From assembly GCA_949825065.1 (NCBI GenBank), contig OX463859.1, forward strand, positions 8,527,850 to 8,591,849: a DNA stretch of 64,000 nt, in the 5' to 3' direction. Origin of the DNA: Odontocerum albicorne. Lineage: Eukaryota; Arthropoda; Insecta; Trichoptera; Odontoceridae. Below are positions 1 to 12,700 of the stretch, piece after piece. The stretch's first letter is position 1, and each line of letters opens with the position of its first letter. The position numbers and the translations under genes were made by a program. The notes beneath the pieces are model-generated. The model saw only the letters and a list, made by a program, of their open reading frames with translations. It was not told where the DNA came from and did not search any database.

Positions 1-3
1 AAA

Positions 4-293
4 CCCAGTTGAAACAAAATATGTGGAATCAGATTTGGTTTCCAGCTGACAGTTGTGGGTTCTCATTTCTGCCGCCTTCGGCGCGCCAAGCGGATGCGAC
101 GCAAACGTAATTTAATTTGGACCAGCGAAAATGACTAAATATTGATTGATTTTGTAAGAAATAGTGAAGCTTTATATAATGTGAAGAGGAAAGACTATAG
201 AAAAGCCCAGTTGAAACAAAATATGTGAAATCAGATTTGAAGTTTCCAACCGACAGTTGTGGGTTCTCATTTCTGCCGTCTGGCGACGCGCCA
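4..293. repeat. Two direct copies of a ~90-bp repeat
   Basis: Units at about 4-95 and 206-293 share CCCAGTTGAAACAAAATATG, GACAGTTGTGGGTTCTCATT and a GC-rich end with GCGCC/GCGCGCC. Likely part of a dispersed element cut by the window edge; class unknown. Confidence 0.7.
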
Positions 294-554
294 GCATCAC
301 GTCATGTAACGTGGCGCTATATAACGAACCAACTTTATTAGGAAACCGTAGCTTTAGAGCTCGCTGTCCACCTTTGTACATCTTGGTAACACTGCACGCT
401 GAGAGATAATAATAAACCTCATTAATGAACTTTTAATCAAACTAGAACCTTATTTTAAATTTGGATATCAAGTCTGAAGTTCTAAATTTAAAAAAAATCA
501 CACATTTTTTTAAGTCAAGTCGATTATTCGAAAGAAAAGAGAGCGAAAACTCAC

Positions 555-756
555 CTTGGCTAGAGGAGACAGGTGCTGGGAGTGCGGAGGCATGGGATAC
601 CTGTCCCTCATGGTGGGTGCCCACTCTCGCTCCAGGCGGCGGTGCAGGGCCCGTGAGTCGGGGGCGGCGCACGCATAGCCCATTAGTCGGCCACCCCACT
701 CTTCCTCCAGTATCATGCACATGTCGGGGTGCAGTGACAGGAATGGACCCAGGAGC
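555..756 (-). CDS. Oga: Oga exon 19 (last exon in window)
   Basis: Encodes [20 protein letters not shown], then [11 protein letters not shown] and [16 protein letters not shown], matching the central part of the acetyltransferase-like domain. The donor GTGAGT at 554 shows that further coding exons lie beyond the left edge. Confidence 0.94.
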
Positions 757-3700
757 CTGTGTGGGATAAATTCTTAAAACTCTTTGTAACCAAAATTCAT
801 GTATTTGGGTTGCAAGGATACGTGAACATCTTTTTACTCCAAATTTCAATGTTTTTTGAACTATTGTGCTTAAAATAAATGGCATTTAATATATGCAGAA
901 TAAGTATTGGACACTGCCTGATAGCTTCTTACTTCAACATAATCCATGTACAAGATAACCCAATGCATGAGTACAGGAAGCCCTTGATCATGTATTTTTC
1001 AAATATTCTACATGGTGTATGGGGTGTAGCGAGATGTTAAGCTGTAGTATCTTGTGGAGAATACTGGCCAGTCTAGGGTCAAAAGAACTCAACTCAAACA
1101 TTTCACCTTTGGCTTCAAGTAGTTATTAGTGCACAGACAGTGACAACACCTTGGAAACTGAAGCACAGAAGGGCACAGAAGCTGGTCTGCTGTTATTTCA
1201 AAATATTATTTAATAATGTTCAACTTTGACTTCAAATAGCAGTTAGTGCACGGACAGTGGCCACACCTCGGAAACTGTGTGGGTCCACAGGTTAAACTTG
1301 GTGGAGGGGCACAAAGGCTGGTCGCTTCTACTTTTGTGTTTTCCCTATCCATTCTTCTAACTCTTATCTACATTAGAGTATCCCAAAATAGCAGGGCTCA
1401 CAATATATACATGTATACAATTTTTATAACATTTATTGCAGAGCGTAAAGGCAATGAGAAAACACCGCACTATTTTTCCCAAGAAAATCACATGACTATG
1501 TTCAGCAATTTATTGGTCACATTCCTCAGCATGAGGTCATGATGAGGAAATAGAACATAGTGTGTATAATCTCAAAATTTTCTCCTTTCTTCAACATAAA
1601 TTATTCACAAATTACTTTGATAATTTTTTTCCAAATCTCATTCATCATCACCCAACACATTCCATCAGGAATATAGAGATGATATAAAATGTCTTTATAC
1701 AGTTCAGTCAACAGTCAGGCACTCCATGTCCTCCTACGTTAGGCGGATACTACGAATTTGTGAAAGTAATGTAGGATGGATGTCCAATTCATCAAAACCC
1801 TTACCAAGCGGCATCTTCAATACTCGATCCAACCACCTTCAGCGTCTCACCCTTGCTGTGGTGATTATAGGCTGCTGCTGAATCTGACGACAAATCATCT
1901 CATTTGTCATGTGATGGTATTTTAGCGAATGTCCTTGAAGGACGCGCTGATGATTTTGATTGTTTGGTATTTAAATAAAATACGTCAAATTAGCAATGCG
2001 GAAAGAGAGAGTGAATGAATCAATGAATAATAAATAATAATTAATGATTCTTTATTTATCGGTAAGTAGGTATTCTTTTATCAGAAAGTAGGTATCTCGC
2101 TTCTGTGCGTGCAGAGATGGTCGATTGAAATATTGCAGACATCGCAATTAGTGTTGTGGGTAGACGATTTGTTTGCGAAAACGGCGAGACAGCGCGATGC
2201 GTTCTCTTTTTACTGTGGAATGTATCGTAAATAGTATTTGCGGGTAAACAATTTCAATGTTTTGGTATGCGACCTTTGGACATATCCAAAGGTCGGTGTG
2301 TTGACAATATTCAGGGACGACCGTAGTTCCTACAGTATCATCTGACACTCACCATCCTCCTAATTCACAAAGTTCACAGAACTAAGTAATCTCCTCTCTT
2401 CGGCCTTGGTAACTTAACCATTGTATATACGAGTATATTATTTTTTTCCTTCCCTTTGTTATTGACATAAATCACTCTTATATAGGATGAATTGCCTTAT
2501 TCATTATTTTTTAGTTTTATATAAGTACAAAGCAATACGTGATAAATACTCTTTAATGCATTTGTGTTGCCAAGTCCACCACCTGGCACTTCATATGGGT
2601 GGACGTGGATTGCAGGTTGCTGTTGACCAACCTGGAATGATACGTTTTATAGCATCCCTGTGTACCTGATGAAGCTTATAGGGTGATGATGATAATGTTG
2701 TTAAGTAACGCACATCATCCTAAGAGTACCTGCAAAGTAGTACCATTACTATTTTTTACTACGCTATTTGAATAGCAAAGCTACCTAAGATTGATAAGCT
2801 TATTATGAATAGTAATATTATAATTTAAGTAAAACACTGTTTATTCCACTTAATATAACAGTATAACCCTATCAGTTTCAAGGTTCTCACATCATCATCA
2901 GGGAGCACAAACAAGTCTTAAGGCTTAAACATACTATTTTGCCACAGTTTTTCGTGGTCCGCCACAATGATATCGGAATCATAACACATCGATCAATAAG
3001 TCCCGGGACTAACCAACAGATGTCGCCTCTAATAACAAATCCATACCATTCTCAGTAAGTACCAATCTTTAGAAGTTACATGTCAAACTTTCATGACATT
3101 CCGGCATTGTGTCATTGAGTTAGAGTGGTTTTAGTGATGCTACTTTTGCTATTTTCAAAACAATGGAAAAAACCGAATTTCGTGTGTTGATAAAACATTG
3201 CTTTTTAATGGGAAAAAATACCTTTCAAACTCAGCGATGGCTTGAAAAGTGTTATCCGGGCTCTGCTTCGTCGAAAACAACCATTTGTCGGTGGTATGCT
3301 GATTTCATCGGTGGTATAAAGAGATTTGGCTCCAATGAAGAAGTGATTGCCGAAACTAACGGCTATTTTGAAACCCATAGATAAATAGTTCTACACGGCT
3401 GGCATAGAAAAGTTACGAAAGCTTTGGAATGAATGTATCACTCTCGAAGGAGACTATGTTGATGAATAAAGAAGACTTTTGGCAAACAAATGTTGTTTTA
3501 GTAGTTAGTCCCGGGACTTATTGATCGATGTGTTACATTTTGTATGGTTAGATTCACATTATTATGGAGCCTTGTGTCGTAACGCACTGTGTCGTGACGG
3601 CGATCGCTCGGTTTCAATCTGCGTCAGAGCGGTGGTGGGGGCTATGGCGCATCACGACATGCCAATAAGTTTCTAGTATGATGTCACATTATCGACTATC

Positions 3701-6700
3701 AGCTGTTGGGTGCGCACATGTACATTTTGCAAGCAAGTATTTCTTCGAGAAATATAACAGAATAGAACGTATTTCTTTAAATTGTATTTAGGTCACACTA
3801 AAATAAAGATTGAATCTTTCTTCATCGCTCTCTAGTTCTTGTGCTAGATAATGAAATTCGCCTTTACTCCTTCTTAGTATATTTAATGGATGAACTCAAT
3901 ATCTTCTATTTTTCTTGTTTTTTTTCAAGTAGTTTTAGCATAACCAGAAATGAAACATCTTCAAAATCACTATCCGAATCGGACAAAAGCATTGTAGGCG
4001 CGCGTACACTCCAAAGGCCACGGCTATATTGACTCGAAAAAACGTTACAGCGTGCCCCAACACGACGGATAGATGTGCACGCTCGCCGTCACGACAGAAT
4101 GCGCCACAATAATATGTTTCCGCCTTTATTTGTTCTCCCTGATGAAGAGGTGAAAACCATAAGGTTATACCCGATATATTAAGTGGACTAAACAGTTGTT
4201 TAAATAACTCTGTCACTTTGTGGTACTTTGTTTTATTCCACTATATTTATTGCAAATCACAATGCATTTCGACACTCGCTGTGTCATCATCAGGTGAGTT
4301 GACAAGATCTGAAGTATATATTAATAACACCATGATGTGTGTTGTTCACGATAAAATAGAGTAAAATTGTCTATACTATTTGTTGTTTATGGCACTAAGG
4401 AGATTTTCATTTTATTTTAATTAATAATTAGGAATAAACAGTGTTTTACTAAACAAATTACAATGTCTTAAAACCTCCACAATTTTAACGCCTTAACTAT
4501 AAGTGGTATATGGAATAATAATGAATGTTTGGAAGGAATCTCTGAATTTTACCTGTCTTCTGGGAGTGACTGCAGTTCAGCAGGAAACAAGTCTGTGCAG
4601 TCCATTCCATCTCGACACGTCTTATGGCATATGGCACACATCTGCAAATATTTATTGATAGCAAATTAACAACATCTACAGAACCATTATTAAATAATAA
4701 ATTTCAGATTCAATTTCATAAAGACTATATGACTCGTTAAGATGCAAAACCCATTTTGGAAGATGGCGAGTGTCAAAATCCATTTTGATCCGCGAGTTGT
4801 TGTTGCGTTTGAGCGTCATCCTCATCCAACAATGCTTGCAATTCGGCATCTTCAATTTTTCTCAGTGATCTTCCACGTTCTTCGTTTCTCACGTCAAAAT
4901 CGCCACTTTTGAATTTTTTAAACCACTCAAAGCACCGTGATTTACCAAGAGCATGCTCACCGTAAGCTTCGACAAGCATTCGATGCGATTCTGCGGCAGT
5001 TTTCTTCAAATGGTAACAGAAAATCAATGCTGTCCGCAAATCGTAGTTTTCAGGCACAGAAACATACATGTTCAACGCTATGAAAACATGTGTAGTTGTA
5101 TTAAACTTGTATTGTTGCAAGTTAAAAGTCTTTGACAAATGTAAACACAAGAAAAAGGCGCCAATGACCGGATTTAACAGTCACTACATTGACAACTAGA
5201 GCCATCTATGAGAAAATTCCGGTTTCATATTTCCTTCCGTGGTTGCAGTCCTAAGACTGGTTTGCAGCAATTTGAACTCTTCTCCTCCATTCCCCCCTGT
5301 CCTGTGCGGCTCTCTTTAAGTCTGTATATGTTGAGCAGCGCACGTCCACCAACAGGTCCTCCAGGTACTCTCGGCGTGGGCGTCCCCTAGAGTTTGTCCC
5401 CTCGGTCATACCCTCCATTATGGCATGCAAGAGGCCCTCTTGTCGTATTATATGACCGATCCATCTTGCACGCCTTTCGGACAGGATCCTGAGCAGGTGC
5501 CTTCCTCCTTCGATTCGTTGGAGAACCTCTTCATTTGTGATGCGGTCTCTCCAAGAAATTCCTAATAGTCTTCTATAGGACCACATCTCAAAAGCCTCTA
5601 GTCTTCGTCTATCTCTTTCGGATAGGCACCATGTCTCGCAGCCGTACATCAAGATACTCCATACATAGGTCTTGATGAGGAGTATTCTCAGTTTTAGGTC
5701 TATATTATTTGATTCTATTATTTTCGACCTTTTATTAAATGCAAGTCTAGCCTGATGTATACGGCTGTCGACCTCGCTCTTGGACCGACCATCCCATGTT
5801 ATTTTGCTCCCGAGGTAGACAAACTCCTTGGTGTTCTTTAGTGGTTTACCCGACATCACTATTCTCATCTGGTGCTGCGCTCGGCCTACAGTCAGCAGCT
5901 TTGTTTTGTCTTTATTTATCTTCATACTGTAGTTATTTTGAAGAATGCTTTCCATAGTTGTTAAGGCCTCTTGTAGTTCCTCTTCACTTTCAGCAACCAT
6001 AGCAATATCGTCAGCGAACCTTATCATGTCCACCTTTTGCCCGTGTATCTTTACAACTTCTCTGTGACTCATTCTCTCTCTCAAGTCGTCAATCGCGCTC
6101 TGTATATAGGCGTTAAAAAGAACAGGTGACAGAGAGCATCCCTGCCTTACCCCTTGTCTTATATTGGCTTCCTTTGTGTCTTCGTCACATCTGATTATAG
6201 CGGCCTCATTCTTGTATAGCGCCTGGATTATACGTCTATCTCTGTATTTGATATCAATTCTCTTCAAAATCTCGAAGAGTCTTTTCCATTCTACTTTGTC
6301 AAAAGCTTTCTCCAGGTCTATGAATGCGATGTATGTGTTTTGGTTTCTTCTTATTCTATTTTCTAGTAGTATTCGTAGAGACAGTACTGCTTCTCTGGTT
6401 CCCACACCTCTTCTGAAGCCATACTGGTCTCTGGAAAGGATGTTCTCTACTTTTGGTTCAATTCTCTTTAGAATGATATTAGTCAGTATTTTTGAGGCAT
6501 GGGATATTACAGACCTGGTAACTTCAAAATTGGGTGCATCAATGACAGTAATTTAATCTTTGTCATATATTAGAGGCAAACTAATAACACAGAAGACTTC
6601 CGATTATCCGGGGTTGTAAATTAAGCAAACCAGTAAAAAAAATGGCAAAATACACTACGTTATCCCACAGCTACGATATAACTATATGGAAGATTTTTTT

Positions 6701-9700
6701 TATGCTTTTGTAGAGAAGATGGAGTTGATGTGTAGCTGCTAAAGTTATCACATGGACACCTTACTGTGCATCAAACAGGTTAGTCAAAAATAGTACCTAC
6801 ATTCATAGCATGTGTATCACATTCTAAAGCGATATTTACATGCCACAAGTGTTTTTGTATTTTAAATGGTTTAGCCTGTTGATGACGTAAACAAAGATTA
6901 AATAATGTATTCAGGTTGCCTAGGAACATAACTCTATGCGGCCATGAAGGACTTGGGTATTCCTAACAAGCTCATAAGGATGGTTAGACTCACTATGAAC
7001 CAATCACAATGTAGAGTCCGGATTCAGAATGATATCTCAGAACCATTTTACACAATGAATGGACTGCGTCAAGGAGACGCACTAGCTTGTCTACTTTTTA
7101 ATATGGCTCTAGAGAAGTGTGTAAGAGAATCCGGAGTACAGACAAATGGGTCAATTTTCTACAAATCAAGCCAAATACTGGGCTACGCGGATGATATTGA
7201 CATTATTGGTAGATCCCCACAAGCAATGATGGAGACATTTGTTCAGTTGGAGAGGGCCGCAAACAGAATGGGACTTCGCATCAACTCCGATAAGACCAAA
7301 TATATGATAGCCACTAAAGCACCCCGTAATAACCAGACACCTACCACGATTAATATAAGTTCTCATACAATAGAACGTGTAAACACCTTCACCTACCTGG
7401 GATCCATAGTGACAAGTGTTAATGATGCATCTATCGAGATTAAACGTCGAATATTCATGGCAAATAGATGCTTCTTTGGTCTGAGAAAACACCTTATATC
7501 TCGGTTGTTGTCCAGAAGGACAAAACTTACCATTTATAAGACACTGCTACGACCTGTCCTCACATATGGGTCTGAATGCTGGGTATTGAGTAAGAAGAAC
7601 GAATCTTCCCTTCTAATATTTGAAAGAAAAATACTCAGAAAAATATTCGGACCCATACAGGAAAATGGATCTTGGAGAGTGAGATATAATGAGGAGTTAT
7701 ACAGCATATACAAAGAGCCCAACATTATAAAATACATCAAAATTGGGAGGCTACGTTGGGCGGGGCATGTAGCAAGAATGGGAGAAGAGGAAATGCCTAA
7801 CAAAGTACTCTTTTCCAAGCCCCAAGGAAGACGTAGCGTGGGCAGACCAAAGCTTAGGTGGATGGATGGGGTGCAGAATGATGCAAACGTGATTGGCATC
7901 AGGGGCTGGAGGAGTGCATCCCAGGATAGGGGGGAATGGCAACGACTGCTGGAGGAGGCCGGGGCCCACAATGGGCTGTAGTGCCATTGATGATGATGAG
8001 GAACATAAATAATTAATTTCCGTTGTTAATTATGCCACATGTTTCCAGTATAAAAGAAGTATAGAGAATCATTCGCATCAATTAGGTTTTGCCTAGAGGA
8101 TGTAGCCCTGATATTTGGACAAGTTAACATATGTAGTGAGTCTTGTATAGCCCCACAATCACATTCAATGCTACATTCGTTCATGGAACTCCATTTGTGC
8201 ATATTCACTTCATATCTAGTCCCCCCATCTCCAGTCAGGTTTCTCCAAGTAGGACAAGGCAGTCGGTCTCCTGATGGTATCTTTTCCGAGAACTCTATCT
8301 AGTCTTCAGATATTTTTGAAGTGAAACTTCTATAGGCGCGGTAGGGCAAATTGACCTGAACGTCACGAAAAGTGAAACGGTGTATTATATTATAATTTAA
8401 TATTTTATTTTAATATTAATAATTAGTTATTATTATTAATAATTATTATTATTTTAATGTTATTAAATGTATTATATTATTATTAAAATTATTATTATTT
8501 ATTATAAAAAATAAAAAAAATAATATTTTTTGTTCTATATTATTTTCATATTAATATATTTAATGATTATTAATTTTATTTTTTTATTAAATTATATTAT
8601 TTTATTTAATAAATAATTTATATTTAATATATATTATTATAATAATATAATTAATGAATAATATAATAATATTATTAATAATATAATAAAAATAATATAA
8701 TAATAAATAAATAATTAAACAATTATTTAAAAATAATTAATTTAATAATTTATAATGACATACAAATATCAATATATTTAATATTAAAAAATATAAATTT
8801 AATATTGTTAAGTGTATTATATTATTATTAAAATTATTATTTATTATTAAAATTATTATTATTAAAAATAAAAAAATTATATTTTCTTATTTAATGAAGA
8901 GATTTACTTGAATTAAATTCCACATAACCATTTCCTAATCTTAAAAAAAAATATAATAAAAATCATTAAAAAATGGAAAAAAAGCAATGCATAAAATCAA
9001 CTTTTCCCAGGAGCTAAGAAGTTTCACTTCTACTACGCGAGAGTCTCACGCATCGGTTTTTTTTCTCTCCACTTCAAACAATGTATTTTGTTTATTTATT
9101 TATTATACATTTGATACAGGTTTAACTCCATTACATCAAATAACAAGATAAATATTAAGTTAAAATATATCATAATGACAATAGGAACTCATGCCTTCAT
9201 ACTAGGAACTCATGCCTTCTTGTGAAGTGACTCAGTTATACCTACAAAGTTTATTAAGAGTTCAATCCTCAATATCAGAAAATTCATTCAACCAGGTCAT
9301 TCCATGTGCGTGGTGGTGATGTTTGAGTTTATCCGGAGGAATAAAGAACATATATTGCTATGCTACAAAGATTACTAATGTGGGCGGGGTCTGATAAGGT
9401 TAAAAATAAATAAAGAATTAAAATGAAAATATTAATAAGCTATACAAAATGATATCTAACCTGTTCCCTGTCCTTGTTAATAAAAGGCCTAACAGTATAG
9501 AGCTGCGAGTCAGGAGAGGCAGGGGGCTTGTAAGCTAGCAGGTCATTTCCATTGTCTATGGGTAGCAGCCGCTGAAGGTCTGCCGTCAGTCCACCACGGA
9601 ACACCCACGGCTCTTGGTCGCCAGACATGAAGGCTTCTTTCCAGCCTTTTGAGAACCCTTAATGAAGAGAAAATATTTAAATTAAGTAAATTGATTTTTT

Positions 9701-12700
9701 TTAAATATTTGATTAATTTTTAGTAATTTATTAACAGTTCAATTTGTTATAAAAATAATGTTTTGACTCACATGTATAGCTGCCTTGTGTAAAATTACTG
9801 ATGTTGGGAGGAAACTTGCCTAAAGCTGAAACAAAAAAAGTATTGAATTTATTATTTTAAGTCCATTGCACGATATAGGTTTACCTAATTTGAGCAATGA
9901 ACAAAAATATCAAAAAGTTAAGCAGGAAAGAAGCCTCAGTTGTTCGGTGGATGATTGTTCGTACTCATTGTTGTCTTTCACTAATTATAGAGAGAGTACA
10001 GGAACTTTTCATTACTCCATATCCTCCATTATTTTTTACTTTTTTTAACCTGGCGAGTTTATTTCCATGTGTCAATCTCTTCCAACCAACCACAAAGATG
10101 TTTTGATGGGCCCTAAGTGAAAACCAGACTGAAATCCCGCTTTAAATAAATCTGGGTTCCAGCGGGGATCGAACCCGCAACCTCCGGATCGGCAGACAAG
10201 CGTCTTACCACCAGGCCACACAGATCATCTTTGTTTAAGCCATAGATATTTTGAAGCATTTCTTAACTTAATTAACTGAAGACTAAAAACTTGCTGAGAA
10301 AATAATACCATTATGTTTTAATCTTTGGCATAGTTTGGTAACGGTGAATAATATTTTTTATGTAAGCTTTCAGATTTTTCCTTGTGTGTAGCTCCACAGA
10401 CACATTATTCCACATTTTTTATACTGAACAAGTTCAGTATCAGAGAACCTGACTTATTAGTCATGTTTAGTTTAATGACCCGCTTCACTGCTGATGTGGC
10501 GGATCTCAAAACTCAATCTCACAGTGCAGGAGATGCATTTATAGATCATGAGACACAATTTGTAATACAACTCTTTTTGTGCCTCAATCATTAGTTTGTC
10601 TAGAAGAGGTGTTATGTGACTATAAAAAATAGAGATGAGTTGAAAATTCTCTGTAATTGGACCACAATAAACGCTTAACTCAGGACATAATGAGGTAAAA
10701 GTTCTCCAAGAGCTATACATTCATCAGAGGTAAGTTCAGGTAAATAAATCTAGAACAACATAAATACCCAGCCACTTGACGAAGGACTGAAGTAGTCCCA
10801 CAACAGCCCTGAGGTCCCAGACGTAGCCGCAGAGGTCATGTGACAGCTCCTTGTTGGAGCAACGACCCAGGCGGTGGGAGAGTCGCGCCACCCGGCCACA
10901 CAATGATGCGAAACGACGAGCCCGTACGTGCCATTCCTGGCTCTGAAATAAACATTGGTTTTTTATTGCGACGATGACGACAATGAGATAACACCTACGA
11001 CTAAGTGGTAGAACGTTTTGTCTCCTACTCAGGAGTTTACTCGGAAAAAAAATCAACCAATCCAGAAATTTCCTTTTAACAACTTAGCTGTTAGCATGTT
11101 TGCTAAGCACTTTAATTTATTCTTTACTGTGTCTCTCTTTTCCATTATGGTGAAAGTAACTACAAAGATTTTTTTACAATACTCTCAAGCAAGACAAAAT
11201 ATTTTGCTAATATTGATTAAGCGGAAGGACCTAACGGCTGAAAAAATGAAAAGCATGTTGACTAAATATAGGAATCAATAAAAAAAACCTCCCATAAAAG
11301 ATAACATATTCAGAATGCACATGAGTATTTTAGCATATACCTTATAAAAAATCAGGGGCCTAAAGAGTTAAGTAATATGCTATTTAATTATTCTAAGTAA
11401 AAAGTAGTACCGGTACTGTTTTAAAGCTACTCTCAGGAAGAAGCACGCTACTTTTACTTCGCTACTTAACATTGAATTTTAGCACTTTTACTTTAATTTG
11501 TCACAGAACATATAATAGATGGCATCGAAAGAACATCTGTAGGATTGTAATTCATTTTCTTTTCACTTTTAGATCTTTTTTCATCTGAATTCATTGATGA
11601 ATTGGTGCTTATTAGTTGCCTAACAAATTCTTAGAGCGCTTTTGAGGAAACAAGTGTTATATAAAAGTGCCCAGAAGAAAAGTCACCTGTAGCAGGTTAA
11701 GTATTCAGCAGCCACGCTCGAAGGGATATACAAATTAACTTACTTCAGACTTGTTAACTCCTCCATTCTTGACGTCCTTCTGATTGGGCGTGAGCAGCAC
11801 GGGTGCGTTGCACTTGAGCCAGTTGAACTCTTGCAGTAGTTTTAGTCCTTGGCTGCCATGCTCGAAAGGCAGGTAGAACAGGTCGCAGAGCAACATCAAG
11901 TCGTCTGTGGTCAGCATATCATCTGGCCCGTCACTGGAGACAAGAAATTACATTAAAATATTATATTGTAGAAAATTTAAATTATCGGTGTCTTTCAACT
12001 TTAGAGATTAATTATTAATCAAATAGAATATCTAAAGAGTACCTTTCTCAATATGTTACCCATACCTCATTCCTTTTAAATATATTCTAACTTCCTCTTA
12101 TCTTTTATCTCACCCCCATTAGTAAAGCCTTCGTAGATAGTAGACACCACCATTACGAGGGAAGGTTGAAAAATTCTTAGCTTTAAAAAATAAGTTCTAG
12201 CCAATCTCAATTTATTTTATCGATATAGTAAATCTTTTTATGACTACTTGCAACATATAACATTAGCTGATTTTTCATTGAATCAACATTGAGTAGGGGT
12301 GCTAAATGCAAGGTGAACACGCAAAGATGTTTTTTTAACGAAAATAGCATTTAATGTGATTGTGGGGATATACAGGATGCACAACACACGCTAGTTAGTA
12401 CGAAAATCGAACTGGATGCTCTGGGTAGGACCTGATTGATCAAATGATAGGGGGATCTTGTTGCCTCCCACTGGAAACATGCGGCATAATTTATGGTATG
12501 GACACAGAAATTAATGGACAAACCTTACATCCCTCGGAATTTTTGTGGACTTTTTGACAGTTTGATTTTTTTATGAAAATGGATAATATTCAGCTATGTT
12601 CCATAATAAAAAAAAAAATATCAAAGGGGTTACACCAACACAAATTTTTTAAGAGATGTTGGAAACATTGTTTCCATTAATTTTAAGCATTCACAGACAA

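Noticed and set aside
442..885. 147-codon minus-strand frame over Oga exon 19
   Set aside because: It is the wrong frame; the exon reads [12 protein letters not shown] in the frame that matches phase and homology.
2640..2695. Another hammerhead-like motif (CTGATGA at 2656)
   Set aside because: CTGATGA is followed by AGCTTATAGGG and GAT repeats without GAAA or stems; this is an RTE/SINE-type tail.
7534..7971. 145-codon minus-strand frame
   Set aside because: Mirror frame of the RTE-like reverse transcriptase at 6944-7981.
10135..10220. Functional tRNA gene
   Set aside because: A and B boxes are present but the fold is degenerate, and the same unit with the same non-tRNA body recurs at 48419; hence SINE.
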